Part shown: positions 1 through 9,290 of the stretch, piece by piece
Numbering within the stretch: position 1 is the first letter of the stretch
How the letters are laid out: each line of letters begins with the position of its first letter
Assembly (NCBI GenBank): GCA_024280885.1
Contig: JAJRPF010000067.1
Location: forward strand, 1 to 64,000
DNA from: Planctomycetota bacterium
GTDB taxonomy: Bacteria; Planctomycetota; JAJSAM01; JAJVHW01
DNA: 64,000 nt
Direction: 5' to 3'
The notes under the pieces: model-generated
The model's input: the letters and a program-made list of their open reading frames with translations, nothing else
The model's database searches: none
What the model was told of the DNA's origin: nothing
Position numbers and translations under genes: made by a program

Positions 1-170
1 AAGCGGAGCGAGCACAGACAATGATAAGGCCCGCCGCGGATGCGCGGACGTCGCGCGCAGCGCGAGGCCCTCGCATCCGCCGACCGCCCTTCTGACCGGG
101 CCCGCATAGCCGCTCCGAATGTCCCCACCCAGCCGTGGGCCCGGTCAGCAGGGCGGTCAGCGGGCCGCGC

Positions 171-254
171 TAGGCGAGGTGGGACTCGAACCCACAGTTG
201 ACCGAAGTCCGGGGATTTTAAGTCCCCTGCGTCTGCCAATTCCGCCACTCGCCC
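171..254 (-). tRNA. tRNA-Leu (anticodon TAA)
   Basis: On the minus strand the sequence folds as a class II tRNA. The acceptor stem GGGCGAG pairs with CTCGCCT, the anticodon stem GGGGA/TCCCC encloses TAA, there is a long variable arm, and the T-arm reads GGGTTCGAGTCCC. The length of 84 nt is normal for tRNA-Leu. CCA is not genome-encoded. The 170 bases to its left hold no gene that I can support. Confidence 0.95.
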
Positions 255-338
255 AGTCGGCACGTCGAAGCGTACTCGAAGCGACTCATCCTACGTGCTC
301 TAGGATGGGGGCCGATCGCCGTACCCCGAGGAACTCGC

Positions 339-1733
339 ATGACCCCCCGTCGCTGGAACGGCGCTGCCGCCGTCGCTCTCTGTCTGCTCTGTGTGGCAGG
401 TCGAGCCGAGGATCTGTCTCCCGACGCCCGCGTGGCTGATTTTCTTGCGTGGGAGCGCGCGGAGTGGATGCGCGCGGCGGATACGGCGGAGAAGAAGGGC
501 TACGTCACGCTCGCGCGTCGATGCGTCGCACAGATCACGCGCCGCGACTCTGGGGCGGCGGAGGACGAAGGCGCGGACACCCGGCTCGCGGCGCTGCGCG
601 AGGCCGATGATGGGGCGAAGTTGAACGCCAAGACGCGCGCCTCGCTGGAAAGGGCGGTCGCGAAGGTCAGGAAGAGCGTCGCCGCGAAGGCCGCGTCGCT
701 CGCGACCGCGCTGAAGAACGCAGACGACGATCGCGCACCCGAGCTCGCGGCTCTGGCTCTCCGCAACGATCCCGCCTCGGCCGCCGCGCGCGGCGTTCTC
801 GGGCACACACGCACGAAGGGCTGGGGGTGGCTGGATGCGACCGACGCGGCGCGCCTGAAGGCGGGGGAGGTCCCGGTAGGCGACGGTTGGCGGCCCAAGA
901 AGGGGCTCCGCCGCGATCCTCGTCCGTGGGGAGAGCAGTGGACGGTCACGTCGGATCACTTCCGCATTCGCAGCAACCTGGCGCTTCCGCGGGTGTTCGC
1001 TCTGCGCGATCTGCTGGAGATGCTGCGCGACCGCTTTCTGGCCGACTGGGAAGGGACGTTGCCGATGGTCCCGGAGGAGTCGCGCCACGACGTCTTCATC
1101 TTCGCGCAGAAGTCCGAGTACGACACCTTCCTGAAGGCGAACGACCCCACACATATCAAGGGCGTCCCCGGCCAGTATTCGCCGACCCACAGGCGTGCGA
1201 CGTTCTTCGACGTGGAGACGCTGCGCGCGGCCGGCGGACAGACGAGTTCGCTGGAGGAACTGATGCTGCACGAGTGTGCGCATCAGCTCTTCTACGAGTT
1301 GGTCGCCATCCGTGCGACCGCCATCGACAGCAACGACTCGCCCAACGCGTGGATCAACGAGGGGCTCGCCGAGTTCTACGGGATGCACTCGCGCGGGAAG
1401 GGTGTGCTCGTACTGGATCGCAAGGCCATCCGCGGGATGCTGCGCACGATCCAGGTGAAGAAGAGCGCATCGCTCGTGCCGTCGGCGTCGGCTCTGACCG
1501 CAATGACGAAGGGCGTCTTCCAGTCCCCCGACGGCGAGCGACGGGTCACCAACTACGCGACGGCTGGCTTCTTCGCTCTGTTTCTGTCGGAAGGCGCGAC
1601 GCGCGGTGCGTGGCAGCGAGTCGTCCGCGAGTTCTTCTGCAACGGGAACTCGCCGGATGCGTTTGCGGGCTCGATGGGCGACTTCGCGAAGCGGATGGAC
1701 GAGAGCTTCCGCAAGTTCCTCGCCAAGCTCTGA
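339..1733 (+). CDS. Secreted zinc metallopeptidase-like protein (DUF1570-type)
   Basis: The 464-aa product starts with a signal peptide (MTPRRWNGAAAVALCLLCVAG, cleaved near residue 24), so it should be exported. Near residues 310-315 is a gluzincin-type HExxH zinc motif (LHECAHQLFYE). About 30 residues later WINEGLAEFY supplies the expected third glutamate ligand. This pattern fits DUF1570/peptidase-MA-like proteins common in planctomycetes. The N-terminal ~110 residues are charged and helical, probably a helical-repeat region. The start is supported by GAGGA 7 nt upstream. The substrate is unknown. lgt follows 24 bp downstream on the same strand, so the two may be co-transcribed. Confidence 0.75.
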   Translation: MTPRRWNGAAAVALCLLCVAGRAEDLSPDARVADFLAWERAEWMRAADTAEKKGYVTLARRCVAQITRRDSGAAEDEGADTRLAALREADDGAKLNAKTRASLERAVAKVRKSVAAKAASLATALKNADDDRAPELAALALRNDPASAAARGVLGHTRTKGWGWLDATDAARLKAGEVPVGDGWRPKKGLRRDPRPWGEQWTVTSDHFRIRSNLALPRVFALRDLLEMLRDRFLADWEGTLPMVPEESRHDVFIFAQKSEYDTFLKANDPTHIKGVPGQYSPTHRRATFFDVETLRAAGGQTSSLEELMLHECAHQLFYELVAIRATAIDSNDSPNAWINEGLAEFYGMHSRGKGVLVLDRKAIRGMLRTIQVKKSASLVPSASALTAMTKGVFQSPDGERRVTNYATAGFFALFLSEGATRGAWQRVVREFFCNGNSPDAFAGSMGDFAKRMDESFRKFLAKL

Positions 1734-1757
1734 CCCGGCGCGCGTACCCTCTCCGCG

Positions 1758-2561
1758 ATGAGCTGGCGACCGATCATCGAGTGGAGTGCGGACCCGATTG
1801 CGTTCGAGTTCTGGGTGCTGACCGTGCGTTGGTACGGCCTCATCTTCGGCTCCGGCTTCGTCGCGTCATTCTTCCTCGTGCGCTGGATGTTCCGCCGCGA
1901 GGGGCGGCCCGTCGAGGACGTAGAGACGCTGCTCGTGACGACGATCATCGGCACCATCGTGGGCGCCCGCCTCATGCACTGCCTCGCGTACGAGCCCGCC
2001 CGGTATCTCGCCGACCCGCTCGAGATCCTGATGGTCTGGCACGGTGGCCTGGCGAGTCACGGCGGCATGCTGGGGATCATCGCTGCGGTCTGGCTGCACG
2101 CGCGGCGTCGCGCGAATCAGCCCTTCCTCTGGCTGCTCGATCGCGTGGCCGTGGCGAGTGCGCTCGCGGGTGCCTTCGTCCGCTGCGGGAACTTCATCAA
2201 CTCGGAGATCATCGGAACCCCGACCGGCGGCGACTGGGGCGTCATCTTCTTGCGGGTCGATGCGCAACGGCTCCCGCGGCATCCCGCGCAGCTCTACGAG
2301 GCGTTCGCGTACTTCGCGATCTTCGGGCTGCTCGTCGCGCTCTACAAGCGGTGGGGCGCGAAGACGCCCCCCGGGGCGCTCGTCGGGCTCTTTCTCGTGC
2401 TGGCGTTCACGGCGCGGATCGGGATCGAGTTCGTGAAGCTCCGACAGGAGAGCTTCGGTGACGACCTGCCGTTCACGATGGGGCAGGCCCTCTCGGTCAT
2501 CCCTGTCCTCGCCGGTGCATGGCTCCTCGCAAGGTCGCGTAACGCGGCCGCGACGCCGTAG
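1758..2561 (+). CDS. lgt: Phosphatidylglycerol--prolipoprotein diacylglyceryl transferase
   Basis: Lgt moves the diacylglyceryl group of phosphatidylglycerol to the lipobox cysteine of prolipoproteins, the first step of lipoprotein maturation, in the inner membrane. The 267-aa length is normal. Visible family features are the N-terminal WYG segment, the HGG..HGG motif near residue 96, and the Lgt signature in slightly altered form (VRCGNFINSEIIG; usual GRxGNFIN). The C-terminal half carries HPAQLYEA, and several hydrophobic membrane segments span the protein. It lies 24 bp behind the metallopeptidase gene. Confidence in the family is high; the Arg-Cys change in the signature is minor. Confidence 0.95.
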   Translation: MSWRPIIEWSADPIAFEFWVLTVRWYGLIFGSGFVASFFLVRWMFRREGRPVEDVETLLVTTIIGTIVGARLMHCLAYEPARYLADPLEILMVWHGGLASHGGMLGIIAAVWLHARRRANQPFLWLLDRVAVASALAGAFVRCGNFINSEIIGTPTGGDWGVIFLRVDAQRLPRHPAQLYEAFAYFAIFGLLVALYKRWGAKTPPGALVGLFLVLAFTARIGIEFVKLRQESFGDDLPFTMGQALSVIPVLAGAWLLARSRNAAATP

Positions 2562-2759
2562 GCCCAAGGGGTCCGCACGTCGCTCAGGTCGGAGCCTCGG
2601 GGTGGATGGTGCCCGGTGAGGGGCGGATTCTCCGGTCGAACAAGAGGGCTCGTCGGCCCGCCACACACTGGGCACCGAGTGACGGCGCCGGAGCTTCGCG
2701 GAACTCGAGAAAGTACCTCGCCGTCCCCGGTCAGTACGATCCCCGTCACCGAGACATGA

Positions 2760-3755
2760 CTACGCGGGCTTGGCGCCGAGCGCGTCGAGGACCGAGCGCA
2801 GCGGCGTGAGGTACGAGTACTCGCCGGAGCCGCCGACGAGCATCCCGACCCCGCCATGCGAGCGCGGTTCGACAACGAGCGCTCCGCTATCGCCGGGCGC
2901 CGAGAAGCGACCCGTGGGGTCGGTGCTCTCGATCTCCAGCTGATCGACGTAGACCGCCAGCGTGCCCGTCAGCGGGTCCCGCATCGGGACGGCCAGCATC
3001 TGCGCCGTGGTCGCGCCGAGCGTCATGGCCGTCGTCCCGCCATGCTTGACGACAACGCTCTCTTCCTGATTGAGATCCACCACGTCGCGCACCGGACCAC
3101 GCGAGCCGACGTTCAACTCGATCTCGATCTCGGCATGGGGCTTGATGGTCGCGGCATCGACATGAATGTGCATCCATGGCGGCGCGACGGGAGCGACCGA
3201 TGAGATCGCGCCGACGATCTGGGCCGTCGGGATCTCGGCATCCTCGGCTGGCGGGATGACCACGAGGTCGTCGATCGACTCCGAGCCCTCACGCGCCAGT
3301 ACGTGCGCGCAGGTCAGGCCGTGCGGTCCCTCGTCCTCGCGGCCGGTCAGCGTGACGAAGCATCCGATCGTGCCCCAGCGCTCGTTCGTCGTGCCGATCC
3401 GCGAGCCCGGACGCAGCCCAGTGTGTGGCGACTCAGTGTGTGGCGACCCAGTCTGGAGCGACCCCGTGTGCAGCAGCGGTGGCGCGACGATCTTCGAGTC
3501 GAGCTCGCCGCGTGAGCGCTTGCGGATCGTGGCGAGGAGGGCGCGCGTCTCCTTCGTCCAGTCGTCGGCGAAGAGTCGGAACGCGAGCAGCCACTCGCCA
3601 CGCGCGCCGCCGCAGAGACCGAGCCCGACAGGGATGGGGGCGGTGGCGGCAATCGCTTCGGTGGGGTCCGCGGGCAGGTTGAACCCAAGGAGCCGGAACT
3701 CCTCGGTCAGCTGCTGCTTCAGGGTGATGGCCGCGTCTCGCTTCATCGTGCTCAT
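2760..3755 (-). CDS. Trypsin-like serine peptidase-fold protein
   Basis: This 331-aa protein has a helical N-terminal region (about 1-90), a low-complexity linker with repeated HTGS/HTES units near residues 95-112, and a chymotrypsin-like domain. The catalytic His is probably in GLTCAHVLA (compare TAAHC), and the nucleophile Ser is in SAPGDSGALVV. No signal peptide is evident, so the protein may be cytoplasmic or use another export route. The DNA encoding the linker is itself a short direct repeat (3418-3470). The catalytic Asp is not certain. It stands alone, convergent with lgt. The substrate cannot be inferred. Confidence 0.7.
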   Translation of the reverse strand: MSTMKRDAAITLKQQLTEEFRLLGFNLPADPTEAIAATAPIPVGLGLCGGARGEWLLAFRLFADDWTKETRALLATIRKRSRGELDSKIVAPPLLHTGSLQTGSPHTESPHTGLRPGSRIGTTNERWGTIGCFVTLTGREDEGPHGLTCAHVLAREGSESIDDLVVIPPAEDAEIPTAQIVGAISSVAPVAPPWMHIHVDAATIKPHAEIEIELNVGSRGPVRDVVDLNQEESVVVKHGGTTAMTLGATTAQMLAVPMRDPLTGTLAVYVDQLEIESTDPTGRFSAPGDSGALVVEPRSHGGVGMLVGGSGEYSYLTPLRSVLDALGAKPA

Positions 3756-4014
3756 CCTCGTCCGGGATCGTGAGAGGGAACCATCGCCGACGGTCGGCGT
3801 CAGTCCACGGCCTCGATCGGTCAGCCAGATCGTTCCAGAACCAGCGGGCCGGAGTGCTCCCGTCCCGCCGCTCCCGATGAGTATCTCAGCTTCGCGCCGG
3901 ATTGTGGCAACGCTTCGCGCAAGATCGTCCGCCGACCGATGGATCCACCCGTCACGGACTCCGCGCGCTGGACCGCTCTACCACTCCAACCCCACTTCAG
4001 GCCGAACGTGCAGT

Positions 4015-4680
4015 TCAGGCCGAGCGGGCGATCGCTGCCTGGCAATGCGGACACGCCGTGGCCGAGGGATGCCGGGGTTCGCCACACGCGGGGCATGCGA
4101 CGAACTTCGCCCGCGCAGCGCGGCGGCCACCCCACCAGATCCCGACGAGGAGCAGGATGCCGATGGCGGCGATGACGGGAGCGACCACGGCGGCGACGGC
4201 GAGCGCACCGGCCCAGGCGGTCTCCACGGCGCCGATGACCTTCGTAGAATGGCCGTCGGTCGTATCCGCGAGCGACTCGTCCACCGAGTGCTTCACGTTG
4301 GCGCGCAGGCTGTCGACCGTCAGCGCGGTGCCAGCACCGAGGATGCCCGATGCGATCATCGCCGGCATATTGTCGTTGCTCATCTGACCAACGGACGCGG
4401 CGACCACGACGAAACCGGAGACGAGCTTCGGGAGCTTGAGCGAGAGATTGACGATCTCGGGGGCGTCGGGGTTCATCTCGGCGAGAAGTTCGACGAGCGT
4501 CAGTGCACCGAGAACGGCCATCACGACCGGGTCGCCCAGCCACGCGAACGTCTCGCTCAGCGTGAAGTTGGGGTCCAGGTGATGCCACATGCCCATGGCG
4601 AGAGCCGGGATGAACGCGCGGTGTCCGCTGGCGCCGGCCAATCCGGCCGCCTGAAATAGCTGCATGAGTCCGGTGGGCAT
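4015..4680 (-). CDS. DUF4126 family membrane protein with C-terminal zinc ribbon
   Basis: The 221-aa protein has the glycine-rich, alanine-rich hydrophobic segments of DUF4126 (QAAGLAGASGHRAFIPAL near the N-terminus, GILGAGTALTVDSLRA in the middle). A strong transmembrane stretch lies near residues 160-185. It ends with a zinc-ribbon-like tail with two CxxC knuckles (CPAC and CPHC). A strong ribosome-binding site (GGAGGAGGAAC) precedes the ATG. The function of the family is unknown. The neighbouring minus-strand gene also combines CxxC knuckles with membrane helices, which hints at a related membrane role. Confidence 0.7.
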   Translation of the reverse strand: MPTGLMQLFQAAGLAGASGHRAFIPALAMGMWHHLDPNFTLSETFAWLGDPVVMAVLGALTLVELLAEMNPDAPEIVNLSLKLPKLVSGFVVVAASVGQMSNDNMPAMIASGILGAGTALTVDSLRANVKHSVDESLADTTDGHSTKVIGAVETAWAGALAVAAVVAPVIAAIGILLLVGIWWGGRRAARAKFVACPACGEPRHPSATACPHCQAAIARSA

Positions 4681-4868
4681 GTCTTGTTCCTCCTCCGCGT
4701 GGAACAGCTCGCGATCGGGCGGGTTCGTGTCCGCCTGCCGCTGTCCCCTCTGTTCGGCCCGGCCCGCGAGGGTGCCGAGCCGACGCTTCGATCGTCATTT
4801 CTCTGTCGGTTCTCGCGCCCCGCGAGTGCGCCACCCGCTGCCTCACAGAGACGCCTCACCGAGACTCG

Positions 4869-5537
4869 TTACTTGCTGAACATACTGATCGCACCGCCGA
4901 CAGCCATTCCGATGAGGATCATGCCTGCCAGAGCCAGGAGCGCGCAGAGCGCTCCGACAACCAAGAGTACCTTCTCGACGAACATCACAGGCTCGCGATC
5001 GTGTTCCCGTTGGAGATGGAACCGGTGGTAGGCCCAGGTGGTTCCGCAGGTGAGGACGAAGACGATCGGGGAGGCGATTACGAGTGCAAAGTGCACTCCC
5101 GGGACGGCACCGCCCACGTGGATCGACGCCATCGAGAAGACGAAGAAGCGGCTCAGCCAGCGCGTCACGATGCGGCGGCTCGTGGAGAAATGGCGCGCGT
5201 ACGGCGCCGAGATCAGCGGTCGAGCCCAGATGACCTGCTGGATGAAGATCAGCGGGGCGAAGACGACGGGCGCGAACCCGTTCGCCAGCGAGAGCACAAC
5301 GCAGACGATCGTGCCCTGCTTCAGCCTGCGCAGGCTCTGCTCGTGAAGCTGATCTCGGATTGTCCCGAAGTCCTGGTCCAGATCCCGCACGCGATGGCCC
5401 GCGGAGTCCTTCAGCGCGCGACCGCAATGCGGGCACTCGTCGGGCGCTCGGAGGAGCGACGGCACGTCGGTCATACAGTGGGGGCAGCGCACGTTGGTCG
5501 GATCGTAACCGGCGACCGAGCGCTTCCGTTCGATCAC
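4869..5537 (-). CDS. Zinc-ribbon membrane protein, unknown function
   Basis: The 222-aa protein starts with a zinc ribbon (CPHC near residue 18 and CPHC near residue 36) and continues with about four hydrophobic helices (residues 75-100, 135-165, 190-215). The start is GTG at 5537; no clear ribosome-binding site is visible. The start region overlaps a threefold tandem 14-bp repeat. I do not recognise the family. It lies upstream of the DUF4126-zinc-ribbon gene on the same strand with a 188-bp gap. Confidence 0.6.
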   Translation of the reverse strand: MIERKRSVAGYDPTNVRCPHCMTDVPSLLRAPDECPHCGRALKDSAGHRVRDLDQDFGTIRDQLHEQSLRRLKQGTIVCVVLSLANGFAPVVFAPLIFIQQVIWARPLISAPYARHFSTSRRIVTRWLSRFFVFSMASIHVGGAVPGVHFALVIASPIVFVLTCGTTWAYHRFHLQREHDREPVMFVEKVLLVVGALCALLALAGMILIGMAVGGAISMFSK

Positions 5538-5577
5538 TCTCGACGCGTGACTCTCGACGCGTGACTCTCAGCGCGTG
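5536..5577. repeat. Tandem 14-bp repeat, three copies
   Basis: The unit ACTCTCGACGCGTG occurs at 5536-5549 and 5550-5563, then once more with one or two changes at 5564-5577. It lies between the divergently transcribed zinc-ribbon membrane gene (minus) and the ABC transporter (plus). A regulatory role is possible but unproven. Confidence 0.75.
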
Positions 5578-5701
5578 TGCGTGCGGAGTGTGTGCGGCGA
5601 CGCGGATCTGGATAGTCTCGGCCCGCCCGTGCGCGGGAACCGGAGCGGTCATCGCACCGGCCCGCACGGATCACCCTGACGGACGCAGGAAGGGAGCCCG
5701 C

Positions 5702-6619
5702 TTGACCGACAAGCCAGTCGTTCGCTGCCAGGACCTCGAGAAGACGTATCGCGACTTCTGGGGACGCGCGGTCCATCCGGCGCTGCGCGGGATCAGCCTG
5801 GAGATTGCGCGCGGCGAGAGCTTTGCCCTGCTCGGGCCGAACGGCTCCGGGAAGACGACGACCCTGCGGCTCCTGCTCGGCCTTCTGCGCCCGACGTCGG
5901 GACGCGTCCACCTCTTCGGCAAGTCGCCGAGCGAGACCGGCGTGCGCGCGCGGACCGGATTCCTGCCCGAGCGCTCGACGCTGCACGATTTCCTCACGTG
6001 CAAGGAGACGATGGATCTCTACGCGCGCCTGAACGGCGTGCCACGGCGCGATCGCGGCGGCGACGAGCTGCTCGAGCGGGTGCGGCTCGGCGACGCCGCC
6101 GGCCGCCGCGTGCATGCCCTCTCCCACGGGATGCGTCGTCGGCTGGCGCTGGCCGTCGCCATGGTGGGGCGCCCGGAACTCCTCGTCCTGGACGAGCCAA
6201 CTGCAGGCATGGACCCGATGGTGCGCGAAGACGTGCTCGCTCTCTTCCGTGAGCACCTCGAGCGCGGGGGCACGCTGCTTGTCACGTCGCACCTGCTCGG
6301 TGACATCAGCGGTATCGCCACGCGTGCCGCTCTGCTCGCTGACGGCAAGATCGCGCGCGAGGGGGCGCTCGACGACCTGCTTGCGCGTCCCGGCCTGCGT
6401 CGCTACGTCGTCGAGGGGGGCGAGGAGATCGATGTCTACGTCGCTGCGGCCGTTGCGAAGTCGGGCGGTCGGTTGATCGAGTCCGCGCCAGCGCGCGCGA
6501 CGATCGAAGAGCTCTTCCTCGACACGTATCGCGACGGCGCCGGGTCGACCCCTTCCAGCGACCCCGCCGCTGAGAGCCCCTCCCCGGCGAGTCCCTCCCC
6601 CAAGAGCACCGACGCGTGA
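5702..6619 (+). CDS. ABC transporter ATP-binding protein
   Basis: This is the nucleotide-binding subunit of an ABC-2-type system. Walker A is GPNGSGKTT (near residue 45), Walker B with D-loop is LLVLDEPTAGMD (near residue 165), and the H-loop is in VTSHLL. The signature LSGGQ is replaced by LSHGM, a known variation. The C-terminal ~20 residues are Pro/Ser-rich. TTG at 5702 is preferred as start because AGGAAGGGAG lies just upstream. The stop overlaps the permease ATG by 4 bp, so the two are coupled. The substrate is unknown. Confidence 0.88.
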   Translation: MTDKPVVRCQDLEKTYRDFWGRAVHPALRGISLEIARGESFALLGPNGSGKTTTLRLLLGLLRPTSGRVHLFGKSPSETGVRARTGFLPERSTLHDFLTCKETMDLYARLNGVPRRDRGGDELLERVRLGDAAGRRVHALSHGMRRRLALAVAMVGRPELLVLDEPTAGMDPMVREDVLALFREHLERGGTLLVTSHLLGDISGIATRAALLADGKIAREGALDDLLARPGLRRYVVEGGEEIDVYVAAAVAKSGGRLIESAPARATIEELFLDTYRDGAGSTPSSDPAAESPSPASPSPKSTDA

Positions 6620-7890
6620 CGTTCCTGCGTCAGGTCGCCGCCATCGCGGAGCTGCGCGCGCGGCAAGGTGTCGCCTCGCGACTGGGCTTCATCGTGCCAT
6701 TCGGCGTCGTGGTCGGGTTGGGCGCCGCGCTCTGGGTGCCCGGTGTGGACGCGGCCGCGCGCGCCGCCACCGCCGATCGCGTCATGCTGGGTGCGATGAG
6801 CGGCCTGGCTGTGCTGGCAGCCCTGATTCCGGCGGCGACCACGATCCCGCGTGAACTGCGCACCGGGGCCGCGTATCGGCTTCTCGCCTAGCCCGTATCA
6901 CGCTTCGCAATGATCGTCGGGAGCGTCCTCGGCCACGGCCTACTCGCGTCGCTGTTGCTTGTCGGTGGTCTCGCGACGGCGCTCCTGGGCCTCGAGATCG
7001 GCGGGCTCGGCACCGGCCAGCGCGAACCGACGCGCGCGTTCGCTCCCGCCAACGTGGCCGGGGAGGTGTCGGTTGTGCGCGCGACGCCCTCGCTGGAGAT
7101 CCAGCTCCAGGTGCCGCCGGGAGCGATCCCCGGCGAAGAACTCGTCCTGCGCTTCGCCCCGCGCGCCGTCAACGAGGGCGGCGCCCTGGAGCGGACCGGA
7201 TCGCTGCCACTCATGCTCCACCAGCCCGGCGGCGACGTGCAGTACCGGGACATCGGCTTCGCCCCCGGTCGATCGTTCACCGCGCGCTTTGTCGCCGCCG
7301 ACCTCGATCCCGCGCTGCCCGTCATTCTGACCATCCACCGGCCAAGCGGAACGTGGGGCTTGGTCTTCCCGGCAGGTTCGATCGAGGCCGGAGGGCCACC
7401 TGAGCTCTTCGTGCAGACGACCATGAAGGCCGCGCTCTGCATGATGCCGCTCCTCTTTCTGATCTCCGCCGCGGGCTTACTTGGTGCGGCGCGCTTCAAT
7501 GCGCCGACCGCGCTCGGGCTCGGTCTCGCGCTGCTCGTGTTGCTGGCGGGGCAGGACGTGCTGCGCGACGGCGCCGAGTACGTCGTCCGGGCATCCGAAA
7601 CCGCACGGCAGCTCGAGACCGAGGGGCACGCTGCGGACGACGGTCGCGAGCACGCCGACACCCCGGCTGAGGTCTCGCCGCTCCAGCGTTCGCTCGCCGA
7701 CGTCGCCCTTGTCGGATTGCGGGCGCTGCCCCCGATGGACGCGTTCGACCGCACGTCCGACCTTCTCGATCGGCGCTCGGTCACGCCTCCGCAATGCGCG
7801 CGCGCCGCGTTGCTCGCCCTTCCGGGCCTCTCGGTCCTCGTGCTCGCAGCGTGGCTCCTGCTCTCCCGCCGCGATCTCCTGCCGACCTGA
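6616..7890 (+). pseudogene. ABC-2-type permease interrupted by one in-frame TAG
   Basis: The reading frame that begins with ATG at 6616, overlapping the ATPase stop, runs as a membrane protein to ...AAYRLLA. It then meets TAG at 6889-6891 and continues in the same frame with PVSRFAMIVGSVLGH to a stop at 7890. Both sides read like one ABC-2 permease: cytoplasmic N-terminus, first helix near residues 23-41, a further helix near 55-70, then a helix just after the stop, a large extracytoplasmic domain and three C-terminal hydrophobic segments. No frameshift is needed; only the one codon breaks the gene. It could be a recent nonsense mutation, a sequence error or readthrough. A 326-aa product could also start at ATG 6910. 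Confidence 0.75.
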
Positions 7891-8011
7891 CCTGCCCGCG
7901 TTCTCCGTTCCGGGCCGCGCGGGCGGCGAGTATCTTCGGCGGTTCGGTCCGCGCCCGCCGTCTCGAAACGGCGGCGGCGGGCGTCTCGACGACATACGAC
8001 AGGAGCGTCTC

Positions 8012-8959
8012 GTGATCAATCGACTCGTAGTGCTGGTGGGCGGCATCGCCTCGGTTGGGCTTGCCTTGGGCACCGCCGGTTGGGAGACCATCGCGGTCGC
8101 GCATCCGTCGGGCTCGGGCCGCCGCGGTCGCCTGGAGTTCCGTCACGACGCCCCCGCGGCTTCGAACGCCGGCGACCTCGTCGACGTTGCGGGCGCGGGC
8201 ACCAACCCTGCGCCCGTCGATCAGCCTCCGACGGCCATCAAGCCGCCGAAGCCCGAGCCCAAGCCGGAACCAAAGCCCGTGCCGAAGGCCGAGCCGGACA
8301 TCGTCTCGGTCACGGACGTCGATCTTGCCGTCGTCGAGAACGCATTCCTCCCCGACTTCAAGGTCGCCAACTCCATCCGCATCCACCTCGACCCCGAGGG
8401 CGTGATCTACTGGACCACAGCGAAGAAGCAGACCGAGTTGAGCGGCCAGAAGATCCTCTTCAAGAACCTCGGAGGCAACTCGAGCCGCGCGTTCGTGATC
8501 GTCCCGGACAAGTTCACGTCGTGGCAGTACGTGAAGGACACGCTGGCGACGGCGGATAACGCCTCCGTCCAGCGCGTCTACCTCGGTGTCGCCGATATCG
8601 AGAACACGAAGACGCTGCGCCTCCTGCGTGTCATGCCCGCTTCGCCGTCCGCGGAGCCCGCCGAGGGTGACTTCGTCATCTCCATCAAGAACGACGACGG
8701 CGACACGCCGGTCATCGAGATCGACGGCAAGACGCTCGAGAGCTTCCCGATTGACCTCGCGCTCGCCTGGAGTGCGTACAAGAAGGCCCACCCCGACGCC
8801 GACACGACCTACAGCCCGAACACCAACGTCAACGTTGCTCCCCACCGCTTCACGCAGTCCAGCCACGTGGCCCAGGTCATCGGCGTGCTGCGCGGACTCG
8901 GCATCGAGGCCGAACGCTTCGTCGGCAGCACGACCTACGCCGGCCGCAAGCCCCGCTGA
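8012..8959 (+). CDS. Periplasmic protein with N-terminal anchor and Pro/Lys linker, TolR/ExbD-like domain possible
   Basis: The GTG at 8012 is preceded by AGGAG. The 315-aa product has a hydrophobic N-terminal segment (residues 4-24), a proline-lysine linker (repeats of KPEP, residues 76-95) and then a folded alpha/beta region that may contain two TolR/ExbD-like halves. That arrangement resembles proteins reaching across the periplasm. No ExbB partner is adjacent. The ABC transporter ends 121 bp upstream and a hairpin terminator follows. The family assignment is weak. Confidence 0.5.
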   Translation: MINRLVVLVGGIASVGLALGTAGWETIAVAHPSGSGRRGRLEFRHDAPAASNAGDLVDVAGAGTNPAPVDQPPTAIKPPKPEPKPEPKPVPKAEPDIVSVTDVDLAVVENAFLPDFKVANSIRIHLDPEGVIYWTTAKKQTELSGQKILFKNLGGNSSRAFVIVPDKFTSWQYVKDTLATADNASVQRVYLGVADIENTKTLRLLRVMPASPSAEPAEGDFVISIKNDDGDTPVIEIDGKTLESFPIDLALAWSAYKKAHPDADTTYSPNTNVNVAPHRFTQSSHVAQVIGVLRGLGIEAERFVGSTTYAGRKPR

Positions 8960-9012
8960 TCGGCGGGCGACGACCGCCGACGCTGGCCACCAACGATACC
9001 GGCCATCAACGA

Positions 9013-9051
9013 AACGACCCGGTCGCACCTTTTGAGCGCGACCGGGTCGTT
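9013..9051. terminator. Perfect 14-bp hairpin between convergent genes
   Basis: AACGACCCGGTCGC at 9013-9026 pairs perfectly with its complement at 9038-9051 across an 11-nt loop. It lies between a plus-strand and a minus-strand gene end and could end transcription from both sides. There is no long T-run, so intrinsic termination would be weak; it could also act as an mRNA 3' stabiliser. Confidence 0.6.
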
Positions 9052-9191
9052 GTTCGTTCGGTCCTTGTCGCGCGCTCAGCCTCGACAGCGAGCGCGACGA
9101 TCTCTAGGAGAGAACGCAGCGGGACGAAGGCGGCGAGAAGTCGCCGCCGAACGATCCGAACGATCACCAAGAGCGGTGATCGCGCGGATCG

Positions 9192-9290
9192 TTAGCGCAG
9201 CTTCTTGTCTTTGCCGCGACCAGGCTTCCGGCCGTGGTTCGCCTTCTTGCTACGCCAGCCCATTTTTCCGATGCGGCGCTTCTTGGCCAT
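9192..9290 (-). CDS. Very small basic protein (32 aa), ribosome-associated type
   Basis: The ORF encodes MAKKRRIGKMGWRSKKANHG followed by a further 12 basic residues. A good ribosome-binding site (CAGGAGA) precedes the ATG. About half the residues are Lys/Arg, with single Trp and His, as in tiny ribosomal proteins. I believe similar peptides are conserved in planctomycetes but cannot verify this. Its own promoter would lie in 9291-9650. Alternative: spurious short ORF, less likely given the Shine-Dalgarno and composition. Confidence 0.6.
   Translation of the reverse strand: MAKKRRIGKMGWRSKKANHGRKPGRGKDKKLR

Noticed and set aside
3965..4010. tRNA-like stretch on the minus strand (GGAGTGGTAGAGCGG resembles a D-arm)
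   Set aside because: No matching D-stem partner, no acceptor pairing and no T-arm at the right distance; the similarity is to a short common word only.
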